Source: Purpureocillium takamizusanense (lineage: Eukaryota; Ascomycota; Sordariomycetes; Hypocreales; Ophiocordycipitaceae). Taken from it: a stretch of DNA of 64,000 nucleotides. Under the pieces are notes generated by a model that was given only the letters and a program-made list of their open reading frames with translations, was not told the origin of the DNA and did not search any database. How positions within the stretch are numbered: position 1 is the first letter of the stretch; every line of letters starts with the position of its first letter. The translations under genes were made by a program, and so were the position numbers. Of this stretch, positions 48,401 through 55,402 are shown one piece after another. Location of the stretch: positions 806,001 through 870,000 of the forward strand of contig NC_063075.1 in the NCBI RefSeq assembly GCF_022605165.1, read 5' to 3'.

Positions 48401-51400
48401 CGTTAACGTAGCCCAATTGACTTGAAAGGCGTTCATTGCCTTCTCCAGGTTTGTTCGACTCTCCGTCTCAGCAGGGATGCAGACACATCCGCCCTGTACA
48501 AGAGGGTATAAGATCTCGGCAATCGATGCGTCAAACGTAAAAGAAGCAAAGCTGAGGACTCTCGAATTTCGGTCGATAAGCAGCTTGCCACTATTTACGA
48601 TTGCGGCAGTGGCTAGCGCTCGGTGCCCCATGATGACGCCCTTGGGTCGACCTGTCGAGCCGGAGGTGAAGACGGCGTAGACAGGCTCGTCCGGTGTCAC
48701 TGCGGCAGGCGAGGAGCTTGGGCCAGACCGCCTGTCTCGCCTCTGCTCTACCAGCACCGTCTGCAGGCCCAGTGCCTCTGCATTTTTAGCCTGCAAGGCA
48801 GACGTTATGGCTAGCTCCGCCGCGACGACCTGTTGAATTTGTTGAAGACGCTTCGTCGGCGTTGCAGGATCGATGAGCACAAACGCGGCCCCGGCCTTCA
48901 TGACGGCCAGCATGGCCACGACTGTCCAGAGCGACCTCTCCACGATGATCATGACATACTGCCCAGGTCTGACGTCTCTGTGTCGAAGTATGTCGCAAAG
49001 GATCGTTGCTCGTGTATTGAGGTCTCCGTATGTGAGCGAGCCATCCCACGCATCGACTGCTGTGTCACTCGGACAGCCCACGCAGTGCCTAGTTATAATA
49101 TCATGAACGCAACAGTTCATGGGCTCAGGAAGATGTCTGTTCCAACTGCTGAGTATTCCAAAATCCTGTTCACTCATTGTGGACAGCTCCGACAATGTCT
49201 TTTCCGGGTTGCTGGTAATGCGGTCCATCCAATGGCAGAACTGATTCATGATTCTTTCCATCAGCCATAAGGTGATAACCTCCGGGTCGTAGGTGGCTAT
49301 GATGGTCAGGGCGTCGTCACTGGCATGTTCTCCGAGATGGATTTCGAGTGATAGAATGTACTGGTCCGCAATTTCCATGGAATGCCTTTGGCTCCTATTG
49401 CCAAATATCATGGATTCCGGCTTGTCGTCATGCGGTTGTATGACTAGATGGTTCTGGAATCGGCATGCGACGGCCGCGCCATTCCCTAACGCAGCTATCC
49501 GCTGGAGCCCAGCGTGCTCAAACGGTATCGTGCGCCCATTTTGAGCATTCATTTGCTGCAGAGCTTCGCGTGCCGTGCGCGAGCGGTCATATTTGAATCG
49601 CAATGGGATCGTCGTCAATGTCGGCCCCAAGATCTCCTGCACCCCAGGGACTGGCACGTTGCGCCCGGCGAGGGTGATTCCAAACACAACATCGTCCGTG
49701 CCAGCGTATTGTGCTGTGGTAAGTGCCCATGCAAGCTGGATGACAGTGGGCAAGGTAGCGTTGATATGTTGTGTGGTACGCAGCGCGGCTGAGCGAGTTG
49801 CGACCTGAAATTGGCGAGGCGTGTAGTTGTGCCTGGGAGCCGGAAACATCTGGCCTGAGTAATTATCCAGCTGTTTCTTCCAAAAGTCCTCCAGCGGCGC
49901 GTCTTCTTGGTCGTCGAGGATATGTCTGACGAAATATTTGAAGGGCTTCGACGCTGGAACGACGCCATGGTAAGCCGCCTCAACCTGCTCCAAAACACGA
50001 GGCAGCGACCATCCATCGTACAAGGCGTGATGGATGGAAAAGATGAGGATTTTGGTTTTGTTTTCCTTAACTAGAGTCAGGCGTGCTAGTGGTTCCCCAG
50101 TCTTCATCTCCTGCATCGCCGTGGTCAGCGATTCCTCTAGGCTCTGGGAGTGTTTCCATTCGATGCCGGTCGTCACGACCACTTGCAGTGAGGTATCCAA
50201 GTCGGGTATGATGCGTGTACGCAGAGTCGGAGTGGCTTTCAGGACGTCGTGCCATGCACGTTCTAGTCGCTTCTCGTCTATTGCTTGTGGCAGACGATAC
50301 ACGTAACGAGCAAGGTACTTGGGCTCGACGCCGATAACGGACTGCGCCATGAGGCCCTCTTGCAGAGGCGTGCAGGGGTAGATGTCTTCAATCTGCTCAG
50401 CCGGCACGCCACAGGCCTTTGCAGCCATTTCCAAAAGCTCATCTCTTGATCTCTGTGGACCGACCAAGGATAGGGGAGGTATGTCGGTCTCGATCGAAGA
50501 GTAGAACATGCTGGCCGCGAGGTCGGCGAGGCGTGGTGTCTTGAAAACTTTGTCGACGGGAATCACCAGCCCCTCGTCGCGCCCAAGACGTGCGAGCTCC
50601 ATGGCACGGATGGAATCCCCGCCGAGGCCGAAGAAGTCATCGGCGACCCCTGCGTGTTCGACTTGCAGAACCGCCTGGACCAGCCGACAGAGGACGGCTT
50701 CCATGTGCGTCGATGGTGTTGTTGTGGCGTTGTGCGGTGCCTGGATGTATTTGAGAAGATCTTTTCTCGTCATCTTTGCGGCCTCGTCTCGCAAGGCTCG
50801 CCGGTCGGTTTTGCCCGTCGGAGTCATGGGAAGGATCCGCAGAGGCACCACGGCAGCGGGGACCATGAACCGCGGCAGGTGAGCGGCCAGCTGATGGACG
50901 ACATGCTGGGAAATCTGCCTGGACTCTGCACTTGGTGGGCAGAACGCAGTCATGGTCCCAGGGCTGTCGTCGCAGGATATGTGCGCCGTCTCCGGATTGA
51001 AGGTAAATCCGACGAGCACTTTGTCGGCACTGCCAGCGGCAGGCACGACCACGTCGGCCAAGGCAAGCGCGCCGGCGGGCAGCGCCTGCCGCATGTGGTG
51101 CTCGACTTCGTCCAGCTCCAACCTCTGGCCGTGAATTTTGACTTGTTTATCTCTCCGCCCGACAAAACGCAACTTGCCGTCCTCGACGTACTGTACCAAG
51201 TCGCCCGTGCGGTACATCTTGATGCCGCCGCCACCAGGCGCCTCCGAGAAGGCAGACCGCCACACCGGGTTGGCAACGAACGACCGTCTGGTCATGTCGT
51301 CGCGCCCGATGTAGCCTCTGCCCACAATGGGACCCTCGACGAGCAACTCACCGACGGCGCCCAGAGGTGCGAGCTTGCCGTGGTCGGCCGGATCGACTAC

Positions 51401-53062
51401 CCAACACAGCGCCCCTGTGCCTGACCCGATGATGTTTGGGTCCTGCCCGATAGCGATTTCATGAATCGACGAGTATACGCAACATTCTGCCGGTCCGTAT
51501 CCGTTGAAGAGGCGCACGCGACCCGCCCAAGTTTCCACGTCGGATGGTGTAATTCGCTCACCACCGAGCACCAACGTCGTGACTGACGGGACATCGCTTG
51601 GCCGCAGCAACCTTGCTACCGTCGGTGGCAGCAGCATCGTGTTCGCAGTCAAGTTTTGCACGGCTCCGGCAAGGTTACCAACGCGATCTTTCTCCGAGGG
51701 AATGCATACGCAGCCACCCGCAAGCAGCGGCGTGAGGTGCTCCGCAATGCTAACGTCAAAAGTGTACGAGGAAAACTGAAGCACTCTGCTCGCGCTGTTG
51801 AGCCCGATAACTTTGATGGCTTCTGTTTGTCCAGAGCAGAACGCCGAATGATGTATCACGATCCCTTTGGGGGCACCCGTCGAGCCCGAGGTGAAGACGG
51901 CAAAGGCAGCGTTGTCCGGTGCGTCGGGCGCCTCGGACAATGTTCCCATAGGCGCAGCTCGAAGGCACTCAACATGTTCCTGGTCTAGTGCGATGACTGG
52001 TGGTCCCAGATGTTCTGCCTGCTCAATTAGATGTGGCGCGGATATGATGGTGACAGCTCTGAGCTGCGCGCACATATCGGTCAACCTCGGGAGTGGGAGC
52101 GACGGGTCCAAGAGGACAAACGCGCCGCCAGCCCGGAGAACTGAGAACAAGGCAACAAGAGCCCATTTGGATTTCTCAAAGTACACACCGACGAAAGACT
52201 GGGGACCGACGCCTCGTATCCGTAAGTCTGCCGCGACGAGAGCGGACACGCGGTCCAGCTCCCCGTATGTCAAGTCGCCGTCCCAAGCACAGACTGCTGT
52301 CGTGTCTCGTCGATCACGACACTGGCTCAGAACGAGGTCCTGGATGCAGTGGCTGACGAGCGTTGGCCGTCTCCCGCTCCATGCCTTCAGCTGCCTGGTC
52401 ATTCTTGGCGAGAGCATGGCGCCAGGCCGTTGCGAGAAAACCCGGGTGAGCTGGATTAGGCTGTATGCGAAGAAGTCTGCGATAACCGTGGCTTGCCATT
52501 CAGACAGAATGTGAGTCCCGTAATGAAGGGCAAGCTTCACGTCAAGACTGCTGGCGTGAACCTGGATGTATACACCGATCTGCCGGCAGTCAGCGCCGCG
52601 CCTGACAACAGCTGTTTCACCCGTACCTACTTCTGCTGCGATATCATGGGCATAGTTCCACGTAAGGGCTGTGGACGACACTTGCGGCTCCTTGTCCAGC
52701 CTCGCCACGGTGACGGCATCTTTGACAAGTTCTGTGGGCGACCGGTCCCGAGACAAATCCACGCAGCACCAGGATCCGGCGACAGCCCGACATGCCACGC
52801 TTTCGCCGAGGAACCTGAATGCAGGACGGTTGGAGCCCGTATACGCCTGCAGCACCAAGGACCACGCGGCTCGGAGCAATTGAGCAAAGGGAAGTCCATG
52901 CGCGCTGCAAAACTCGAGGGCTATGTCTCGTTCCTGTTGTTCTAGGAGTATGTCCACCGACTGACGTTTAGCCTGTCCGCGGGAAATGTTGGGCAGAGTA
53001 GGGAACTGGCAGGTATCATGCCAGCGGTCGTGACTATGTTCGGACGCCGGAATAGGAGCCAT
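39497..53062 (-). CDS. Four-module nonribosomal peptide synthetase with terminal CT domain
   Basis: Intronless 13,566-bp gene, 4521 residues from the ATG at 53060-53062 (MAPIPAS); upstream in-frame sequence has no ATG. Order: truncated C (about 20-260, no HHxxxDG); A1 (FTSGSTG at 390); T1 (GGDS, Ser817); C1 (HHALYDG 1011); A2 (1465); T2 (Ser1886); C2 (2074); A3 (2531); T3 (Ser2955); C3 (3154); A4 (3602); T4 (Ser4023); terminal C (SHAQFDGYS from 4227). All four phosphopantetheine serines and the A10 lysines (TGK, TGK, SGK, AGK) are intact. There is no TE, reductase, epimerase or methyltransferase domain. SHxxxDxxS marks fungal CT domains that release the chain by macrocyclisation, so the expected product is a cyclic tetrapeptide or a multimer. 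By-eye specificity positions: A1 DVALVGGVY, A2 DAATAGGID, A3 DALMVGVPV, A4 DVADLGGVC; I do not assign substrates. Confidence 0.96.
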   Translation of the reverse strand: MAPIPASEHSHDRWHDTCQFPTLPNISRGQAKRQSVDILLEQQERDIALEFCSAHGLPFAQLLRAAWSLVLQAYTGSNRPAFRFLGESVACRAVAGSWCCVDLSRDRSPTELVKDAVTVARLDKEPQVSSTALTWNYAHDIAAEVGTGETAVVRRGADCRQIGVYIQVHASSLDVKLALHYGTHILSEWQATVIADFFAYSLIQLTRVFSQRPGAMLSPRMTRQLKAWSGRRPTLVSHCIQDLVLSQCRDRRDTTAVCAWDGDLTYGELDRVSALVAADLRIRGVGPQSFVGVYFEKSKWALVALFSVLRAGGAFVLLDPSLPLPRLTDMCAQLRAVTIISAPHLIEQAEHLGPPVIALDQEHVECLRAAPMGTLSEAPDAPDNAAFAVFTSGSTGAPKGIVIHHSAFCSGQTEAIKVIGLNSASRVLQFSSYTFDVSIAEHLTPLLAGGCVCIPSEKDRVGNLAGAVQNLTANTMLLPPTVARLLRPSDVPSVTTLVLGGERITPSDVETWAGRVRLFNGYGPAECCVYSSIHEIAIGQDPNIIGSGTGALCWVVDPADHGKLAPLGAVGELLVEGPIVGRGYIGRDDMTRRSFVANPVWRSAFSEAPGGGGIKMYRTGDLVQYVEDGKLRFVGRRDKQVKIHGQRLELDEVEHHMRQALPAGALALADVVVPAAGSADKVLVGFTFNPETAHISCDDSPGTMTAFCPPSAESRQISQHVVHQLAAHLPRFMVPAAVVPLRILPMTPTGKTDRRALRDEAAKMTRKDLLKYIQAPHNATTTPSTHMEAVLCRLVQAVLQVEHAGVADDFFGLGGDSIRAMELARLGRDEGLVIPVDKVFKTPRLADLAASMFYSSIETDIPPLSLVGPQRSRDELLEMAAKACGVPAEQIEDIYPCTPLQEGLMAQSVIGVEPKYLARYVYRLPQAIDEKRLERAWHDVLKATPTLRTRIIPDLDTSLQVVVTTGIEWKHSQSLEESLTTAMQEMKTGEPLARLTLVKENKTKILIFSIHHALYDGWSLPRVLEQVEAAYHGVVPASKPFKYFVRHILDDQEDAPLEDFWKKQLDNYSGQMFPAPRHNYTPRQFQVATRSAALRTTQHINATLPTVIQLAWALTTAQYAGTDDVVFGITLAGRNVPVPGVQEILGPTLTTIPLRFKYDRSRTAREALQQMNAQNGRTIPFEHAGLQRIAALGNGAAVACRFQNHLVIQPHDDKPESMIFGNRSQRHSMEIADQYILSLEIHLGEHASDDALTIIATYDPEVITLWLMERIMNQFCHWMDRITSNPEKTLSELSTMSEQDFGILSSWNRHLPEPMNCCVHDIITRHCVGCPSDTAVDAWDGSLTYGDLNTRATILCDILRHRDVRPGQYVMIIVERSLWTVVAMLAVMKAGAAFVLIDPATPTKRLQQIQQVVAAELAITSALQAKNAEALGLQTVLVEQRRDRRSGPSSSPAAVTPDEPVYAVFTSGSTGRPKGVIMGHRALATAAIVNSGKLLIDRNSRVLSFASFTFDASIAEILYPLVQGGCVCIPAETESRTNLEKAMNAFQVNWATLTPSLARVLSPTKLETLQILALGGEAVTMMDIDKWKDRVHLMNGYGPAECCIDTSIQPNTTLECGDSNIGWGAGAACWIVDPRDSSILTPPGAVGELVVEGPILANGYLKDEKATEASFIGYPGWLHRLRRGRQGRLYKTGDLVRYSFSGDGSLLFMGRKDNQVKLRGQRIELGEVEQHVRECLPAARQVVADLVTPEGEKSDTMLAVLIYLRDYESGTAEPVLGQAVATIGNQFEEVERRLRSRLPSYMVPSLFLPLTRVPLTMTGKVDRRLLRDAVSKLTRRELLAYGLSVSHRAPATAAEVAVQLAVCQALRLPAESVGMDNNFFHIGGDSIGAMKVVGRLNEASYSLSVADLFRFPRLSDLALSLGHPTQCISEEILPFQLTETESRDDLITFVAQACGVDLDSVEDIYPCTPMQEGLFALSMMHQDHYVARMEFSLPRNADLDLLLLAWTAVYDANPILRTRLVLGPVGDCTLQAVIAEKLEWSSRDDPLEIMPGKPLQRIKLVKYGDEHRLQLWLHHALYDGTSLPLIFHQAEAAYKGERLTVQPFNAFVAYLKTLDASESREFWRQEFRDLDVSMFPAQPRFPSSSLQRQSVTHRIQIMNTDTVDVTLSAIIQLICAIVLSHYTAADDVVYGLTLSGRNARMRGIEQCVGPTITTVPFRIRLLEMMPVEQAAMSIQRRVLDMTSHEQIGLQNIRSISAETAVACDFHTQLVIQPADQDVESDFYKEALETDDVYSRFASTPLLMIFSLSPDKHSVQLTANFDKSFLNEVEAHNLAHQLDHVAQQVMRSPKMAIKDIEVISPHDLERVGALNASTLTCADRLVHDLVLEQCRLHPEKKAISSWDGSLTYEQLRRDCGRLSQRLISHVIGPDTTIAICMEKSRWTVVATLAVLKAGAACAFLDPSHPPGRLEQMLKQMQAAVIVVSHATRGIVEALDTDTPIVILSAALLDTPPSSPPESPRKLAVTDAAFVMFTSGSTGIPKGITLEHDSVATALRDLAGPLNLTSDNRTLHFASYAFDASILEILTCLAFGGCLCIPSDEERLSDLNGFIARNDINWVFMIPSTSQVLTPNLVPSLKTLVFGGQTLRVADVERWVGSNCCLINVYSPAECTPVCVVGHADPRRYASGTLGTFATGAGWIVSPSDPSRLCAWGAIGELLIEGPIVGRGYINDPEKTAASFIPSPSWLCHFRGDKDSRLYRTGDLVQYMEDGCIRYVGRKDRQIKLRGQRIELEEVETNLKQFLPDNTAIVVELVHQPEAEPKLFAFVHLREAGIAISRADDKSLFGVPDDTFRKVCHEAKTRLSALLPRYMIPSSFVPLNYIPVTDSGKVHRRMISQLATSLPNDGSDSRLSSSAATAVKPVNDKERVMSELWAGLLNLPISDLSTEENFFGAGGDSISAMRLASAARERGYRLSVANVFTHPRLSDMADVMDRGADNSPEKLAPFELVHKEKRATLLEVAAGACRVETSQIEDIYPCTPLQEGIVYGSLRKEGAYRALFRYRMHEMFDVEKLKRAWKAVVKANPILRTRIIQDSALYQVVLDDDIPLSVTGIDNIEGLTLTVPRKRLQLGDPMVQLHVSSEDDGSTSGVLLLDIHHALYDGWSLDLVLDQIEQAFSGEQLLQRPFNHFVGYMSKQNNECTRRYWCEQLSGVSETSFPPLPTNDYTPVIDNLTDIRAKLHPIGDQTSATTLTLAWTLALSRFSESNEAVFGLIGSGRNANIHGIEHVSGPTITTVPFRFHPRRDQTVMSELNRVQMQLANMVPHEQLGLQNIRKLGGDAEVACRFQSLLLIQPANSGRAGCLLVPVEDETNAADFGTYALEITCQVSDAEAIITFHFDSNVLAGEEVRRLSSDFAHILQQIQDNLSKNIADLNLLAPSSRKEIEGWNSTVPKAVNRCVHHGIEVQYLGAPDRQAVCAWDGDLSYRELNDLSSSLASHLQTLGVGPEVFVPILIEKSKWVAVSILGVVKAGGAVALLDPALPWQRLRAICNALGAQVIVSSKVCKTLAGQLSSTVAVLGTDFGEAANTLALSNEVGPSNALYAIFTSGSTGEPKGIITEHAAFYTSGSAQQTQLYLDRETRTLQFASHMFDVSIADYLWTFLAGGCVCVPSSESLRDNLAGVINDFRVNRVDLTPSIARVLRPEDVPGLKTVLLGGEPMNQRDVETWAGKVRLVNGYGPSECSVCCALADATPESKPANIGQTLGAVSWVVDKDDDSVLMPVGAVGELLLEGPTLARGYLNNPTRTAEAFVDAPPWLGRIRPWSRVYKTGDLVRYNSDGTLTYVGRKDTQVKLRGQRVELGEIEHHICHTNIPVANAIVEVIQPMQRDVGELMVAFIHQERNDDEEAEPEDERPFLPPGTRHRETAQHLAAHLGQHLPVYMVPNVFIPLTHVPLSIAGKADRRLLRHLTAAMTWREMQQYRLGKALPRPPRTTKERTLQKIVADVLTVDPGDVGMDDNFFRLGGDSIDAIRLAHEAQEKGFTFRVTNIFSTPRLSELALFVPQGEALSGRVLKSSASASSKPLDLASKKVIFRLLQEHKSGCSAETDIVDILPVSQAAERYLFQAPEYWILNLNGTIDLNRLQAACSALVKRHDALRSIFVEQSRKMHNVVVDEIETLIQRHFTPLSVGSFVDRQRQQDNIDIPTLGTPITQFWYIESSEGGQALVVRLSHAQFDGYSLHILWRDLKLLYEGAAMLSDAPSYSTYLDIWSQAPTEEAFTFWQETLRDSNITRIDNASFGETPYSNSSFVTASRTVDLPNEAPSSITLATVVKVAWSLVLGNLTGKRDVVFAQTSSGRSHCSPSAKDVVGMCLNFIPVRVTLNLAATVADILASTQEQHHRSLDHELLDFKDIVRKATPWREDTSCQSVLVHQNIEPDLPFAFGEAEALVTCSYDWPHPPDEILVESRPLSDERMQMTLDTRSDILTQKNAELVLNILCDVVTSILGGTGSETVESLLASVSASP

Positions 53063-53760
53063 GGCGGATGGACCACCAGGAAGGTGACAACTGCAAGAAA
53101 CCAAAGCAGCAATGTGACACACACAACCTCTGCGAGATGACAGAGTTGCAGACTTGGGCGAGGCCTCAGAACGGACAGGCACAGCAGATGACGCCTTGGT
53201 ATATTGTGATGCGGTTGGAACTCCAGCCGTCTACTCGGTACACCCCAGCACGGTTCAACATCATTCGAGGCATGTCTCTCTCTTCTTGTCGAGTCCCCCA
53301 TGGTCGTGCAGCCGCGGCTCGGTAGCCTGACGTCGCGTACGCCTGACGTGAATAAACAAGGGGCTGCAGATACGACCCCGCAAGCGTTTCCGTCCACGGC
53401 CAAGCTAGAGCCGGCCATGCTTACACGGCATGCCGGCCCGCGACAGCACGCACGGTAGCTCTGATATGCAATGCAGACACGGCACACGGCGGCAAGGGCC
53501 ACGATGTAGGGCACCGGCAGCGCCTCGGCTACATCGCCGTCTCTCTCGCCTCACTTCCGGACAACCTCACGGAACGTTGCAGATTGTATACGTAGTACTG
53601 TATACTATAAGAGGCGCCCGATCTATCCATCTTGGTGTGTTGATATCTACTTTCATACTCACTAAAAGACGCCCCTGTATTCTCTTGCCCGTCTTCCCAT
53701 CTCTTTTTCCACCGGGGCACACGTAAGATAGCAGCAGCAGCAACAGCAACACCGTCAGCC
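53063..53760. promoter_or_regulatory. Bidirectional promoter of the NRPS and SET-like genes
   Basis: 698 bp between head-to-head start codons. Contains GCCTGACGT twice in direct orientation (53325-53333 and 53341-53349, 16 bp apart), each with the bZIP/CRE half site TGACGT; a CCG-N6-CGG element at 53227-53238 of the kind bound by Zn2Cys6 regulators; TATAAGA at 53606-53612 facing the SET-like gene; and AATATACC (minus strand, 53199-53206) about 140 bp before the NRPS start. Binding proteins are inferred, not shown. Confidence 0.6.
53606..53612 (+). promoter_or_regulatory. Candidate TATA box of the SET-like gene
   Basis: TATAAGA about 150 bp upstream of the ATG at 53761. Confidence 0.45.
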
Positions 53761-54390
53761 ATGGCCGAGTTCACGCCTTTCTGGGAGCAGCCCAGCCACC
53801 CGGGCCTCATCCGGGTTGTTAAGGGCAGCCGCCCTTACACGGCGGCGGCCTACTCGCTCGTCTCGCTGCCCGCAGGGGCACACTTCGCTGCCATCACGAC
53901 GGCCACGTCGGTGCCGCACACGACATACACGTCGGTGGCGACGGGGTCCGACTCGCGCATCGAGCTCAACTCGGACCTCGTCTACTGCAACCACTCGTGC
54001 CGGCCGAGCCTCGTCTTCGACATGACGCGGTTCGAGGTGCGCGTCGCCGATGACCGACCTTTGGGTGTCGGTGACGCCCTCACCTTTTTCTACCCGAGCA
54101 CCGAGTGGGACATGGTGCAGCCGTTTAGCTGCGAGTGTGGCGCCGGGGACGGCGTCTGCCTCAAGCGCGTCGCGGGTGCGAGCGCCATCGACCCGGAGGT
54201 CCTGCTGGCGCGCTGGTGGCTCAATGAGCACGTCCGCGCCCTCGCCACCGAGAAGAAGAAGAAGACGGCGATGATGAGGACTACGATGATGCGCACATCG
54301 CGAGGCCTCGCGGATGCAACTACGGCTGGTGGTGCTGGTGGTGAAGCTGTGACGGCGGCGGCGGCAGAGGGACCGATGGCGGCCGTCTAA
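53761..54390 (+). CDS. Small SET/post-SET-like protein beside the NRPS
   Basis: 209 residues from ATG 53761. The core resembles the end of a SET domain: ELNSDLVYCNHSCRPSLVFD with NHSC at residues 77-80, then VGDALTFFYPSTEWDM in place of the usual ELTYDY, and a post-SET-like CEC at 124-126 plus Cys133. The N-terminal part of a SET domain (GxG motif, substrate channel) is reduced: the first 60 residues contain SRPYTAAAYSLVSLPAGAHF only. The C-terminus is low-complexity (EKKKKTAMMRTTMMRTS then Ala-rich). Such truncated SET-like proteins may methylate non-histone targets or be inactive; function not established. Divergently paired with the NRPS, so co-expression is plausible. An AATAAA poly(A) signal follows the stop by 82 bp. 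Confidence 0.78.
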   Translation: MAEFTPFWEQPSHPGLIRVVKGSRPYTAAAYSLVSLPAGAHFAAITTATSVPHTTYTSVATGSDSRIELNSDLVYCNHSCRPSLVFDMTRFEVRVADDRPLGVGDALTFFYPSTEWDMVQPFSCECGAGDGVCLKRVAGASAIDPEVLLARWWLNEHVRALATEKKKKTAMMRTTMMRTSRGLADATTAGGAGGEAVTAAAAEGPMAAV

Positions 54391-54471
54391 ATGTTTACAC
54401 CTGCGGTGACGTTCTTTATCCAAGGTACCTACTAGACAAAGTAGACAATAGACGTACGTACTAGCGCCTCT

Positions 54472-54477
54472 AATAAA
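54472..54477 (+). terminator. Poly(A) signal of the SET-like gene
   Basis: AATAAA 82 bp after the stop codon at 54390, in a suitable position for 3' end formation. Confidence 0.5.
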
Positions 54478-55122
54478 CTCGCACCACACACACACACACC
54501 GGTCTGCATTGTTTTCAGCTGCGCCATGGCGAGTGGCTGCTGCCGTGCGGCGGGACAAACCGTGCAGGTATCCGAACCAAGTGTTTCTTTTACGTAGATG
54601 ACGCGAGTGATGCAAAAAGCAAGTACATGCCAGCAACCATGGAACGGCGACGGATGGATGCCAAGCCGGCCACAGAAGCGAGGGGCCTTGACGGAATACA
54701 GTCTACCTACCTTACCTACCTAGTAACACGCGAGGGGCCACGTCAGTCAGTACTAATAAGTCAGTCCCACGCGGGAAAAAGAGCTCCATCCATGCATCAA
54801 CAAGCGAGCGCGCCTCGTATCCCATCACCACTTTTTCCAATACAAAGTAACTTACTTGCGTACTACGCACGAATATGCATACTTTTTTTTTCATATTTTG
54901 TACATTGTGGGTATGTATTATTGACGTCCCAATGTCACCCTTCTTTCATGCCGATCCGATCCGATCCGAGCCGATCCGATGCCCAAGGCGGGTGACACGA
55001 GCCCAGCAGACACGTCCGTCCGGCCGGCCGGCCGGTCGATCGAGCGCTGCTGCTGCTGCGCACCCACACGCCCAGGGCCTCGGGGCTTGCCAGGGCCTGC
55101 CTGCACGCTGTGGGCACGCACA

Positions 55123-55345
55123 GAGGTAGGTAGGTAGGTAGGTAGGTTAGTAGTTGGGTGGGTAGGTGGTTAGGTGGGTAGGTTTGTAGGTAGGTACCTA
55201 GGTGGGTAGGTAGGTTTACAGCAAGTATGGGTATACTTGAAGAAGCCCAAGTAGGATCTTTGCAGGGTCGGAACTTTGTACAATATAGGGCTGGGACCTT
55301 TGTTAGATTAGTAGGTAGGTAGGTAGGTACTAATAAGGTAGGTAG
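55123..55345. repeat. Degenerate (TAGG)n / TAGGTGGG repeat block
   Basis: Six clean TAGG units at 55127-55148 decay into TAGGTGGGTAGG-type variants to 55215, with a second array of TAGG units at 55311-55345. It is not the TTAGGG telomere repeat. Confidence 0.85.
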
Positions 55346-55371
55346 GGAGGGCGGGAAACGAAACGCGGCGG

Positions 55372-55402
<31 letters not shown>

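Noticed and set aside
39497..53062. Interpretation of the NRPS as an intracellular siderophore (ferricrocin-type) synthetase
   Set aside because: Those enzymes have three A domains followed by extra T-C units; this one has four complete A-T pairs with regular spacing.
55123..55345. Interstitial telomere repeat
   Set aside because: The unit is TAGG and TAGGTGGG, not TTAGGG, and the arrays are short and flanked by other simple repeats.
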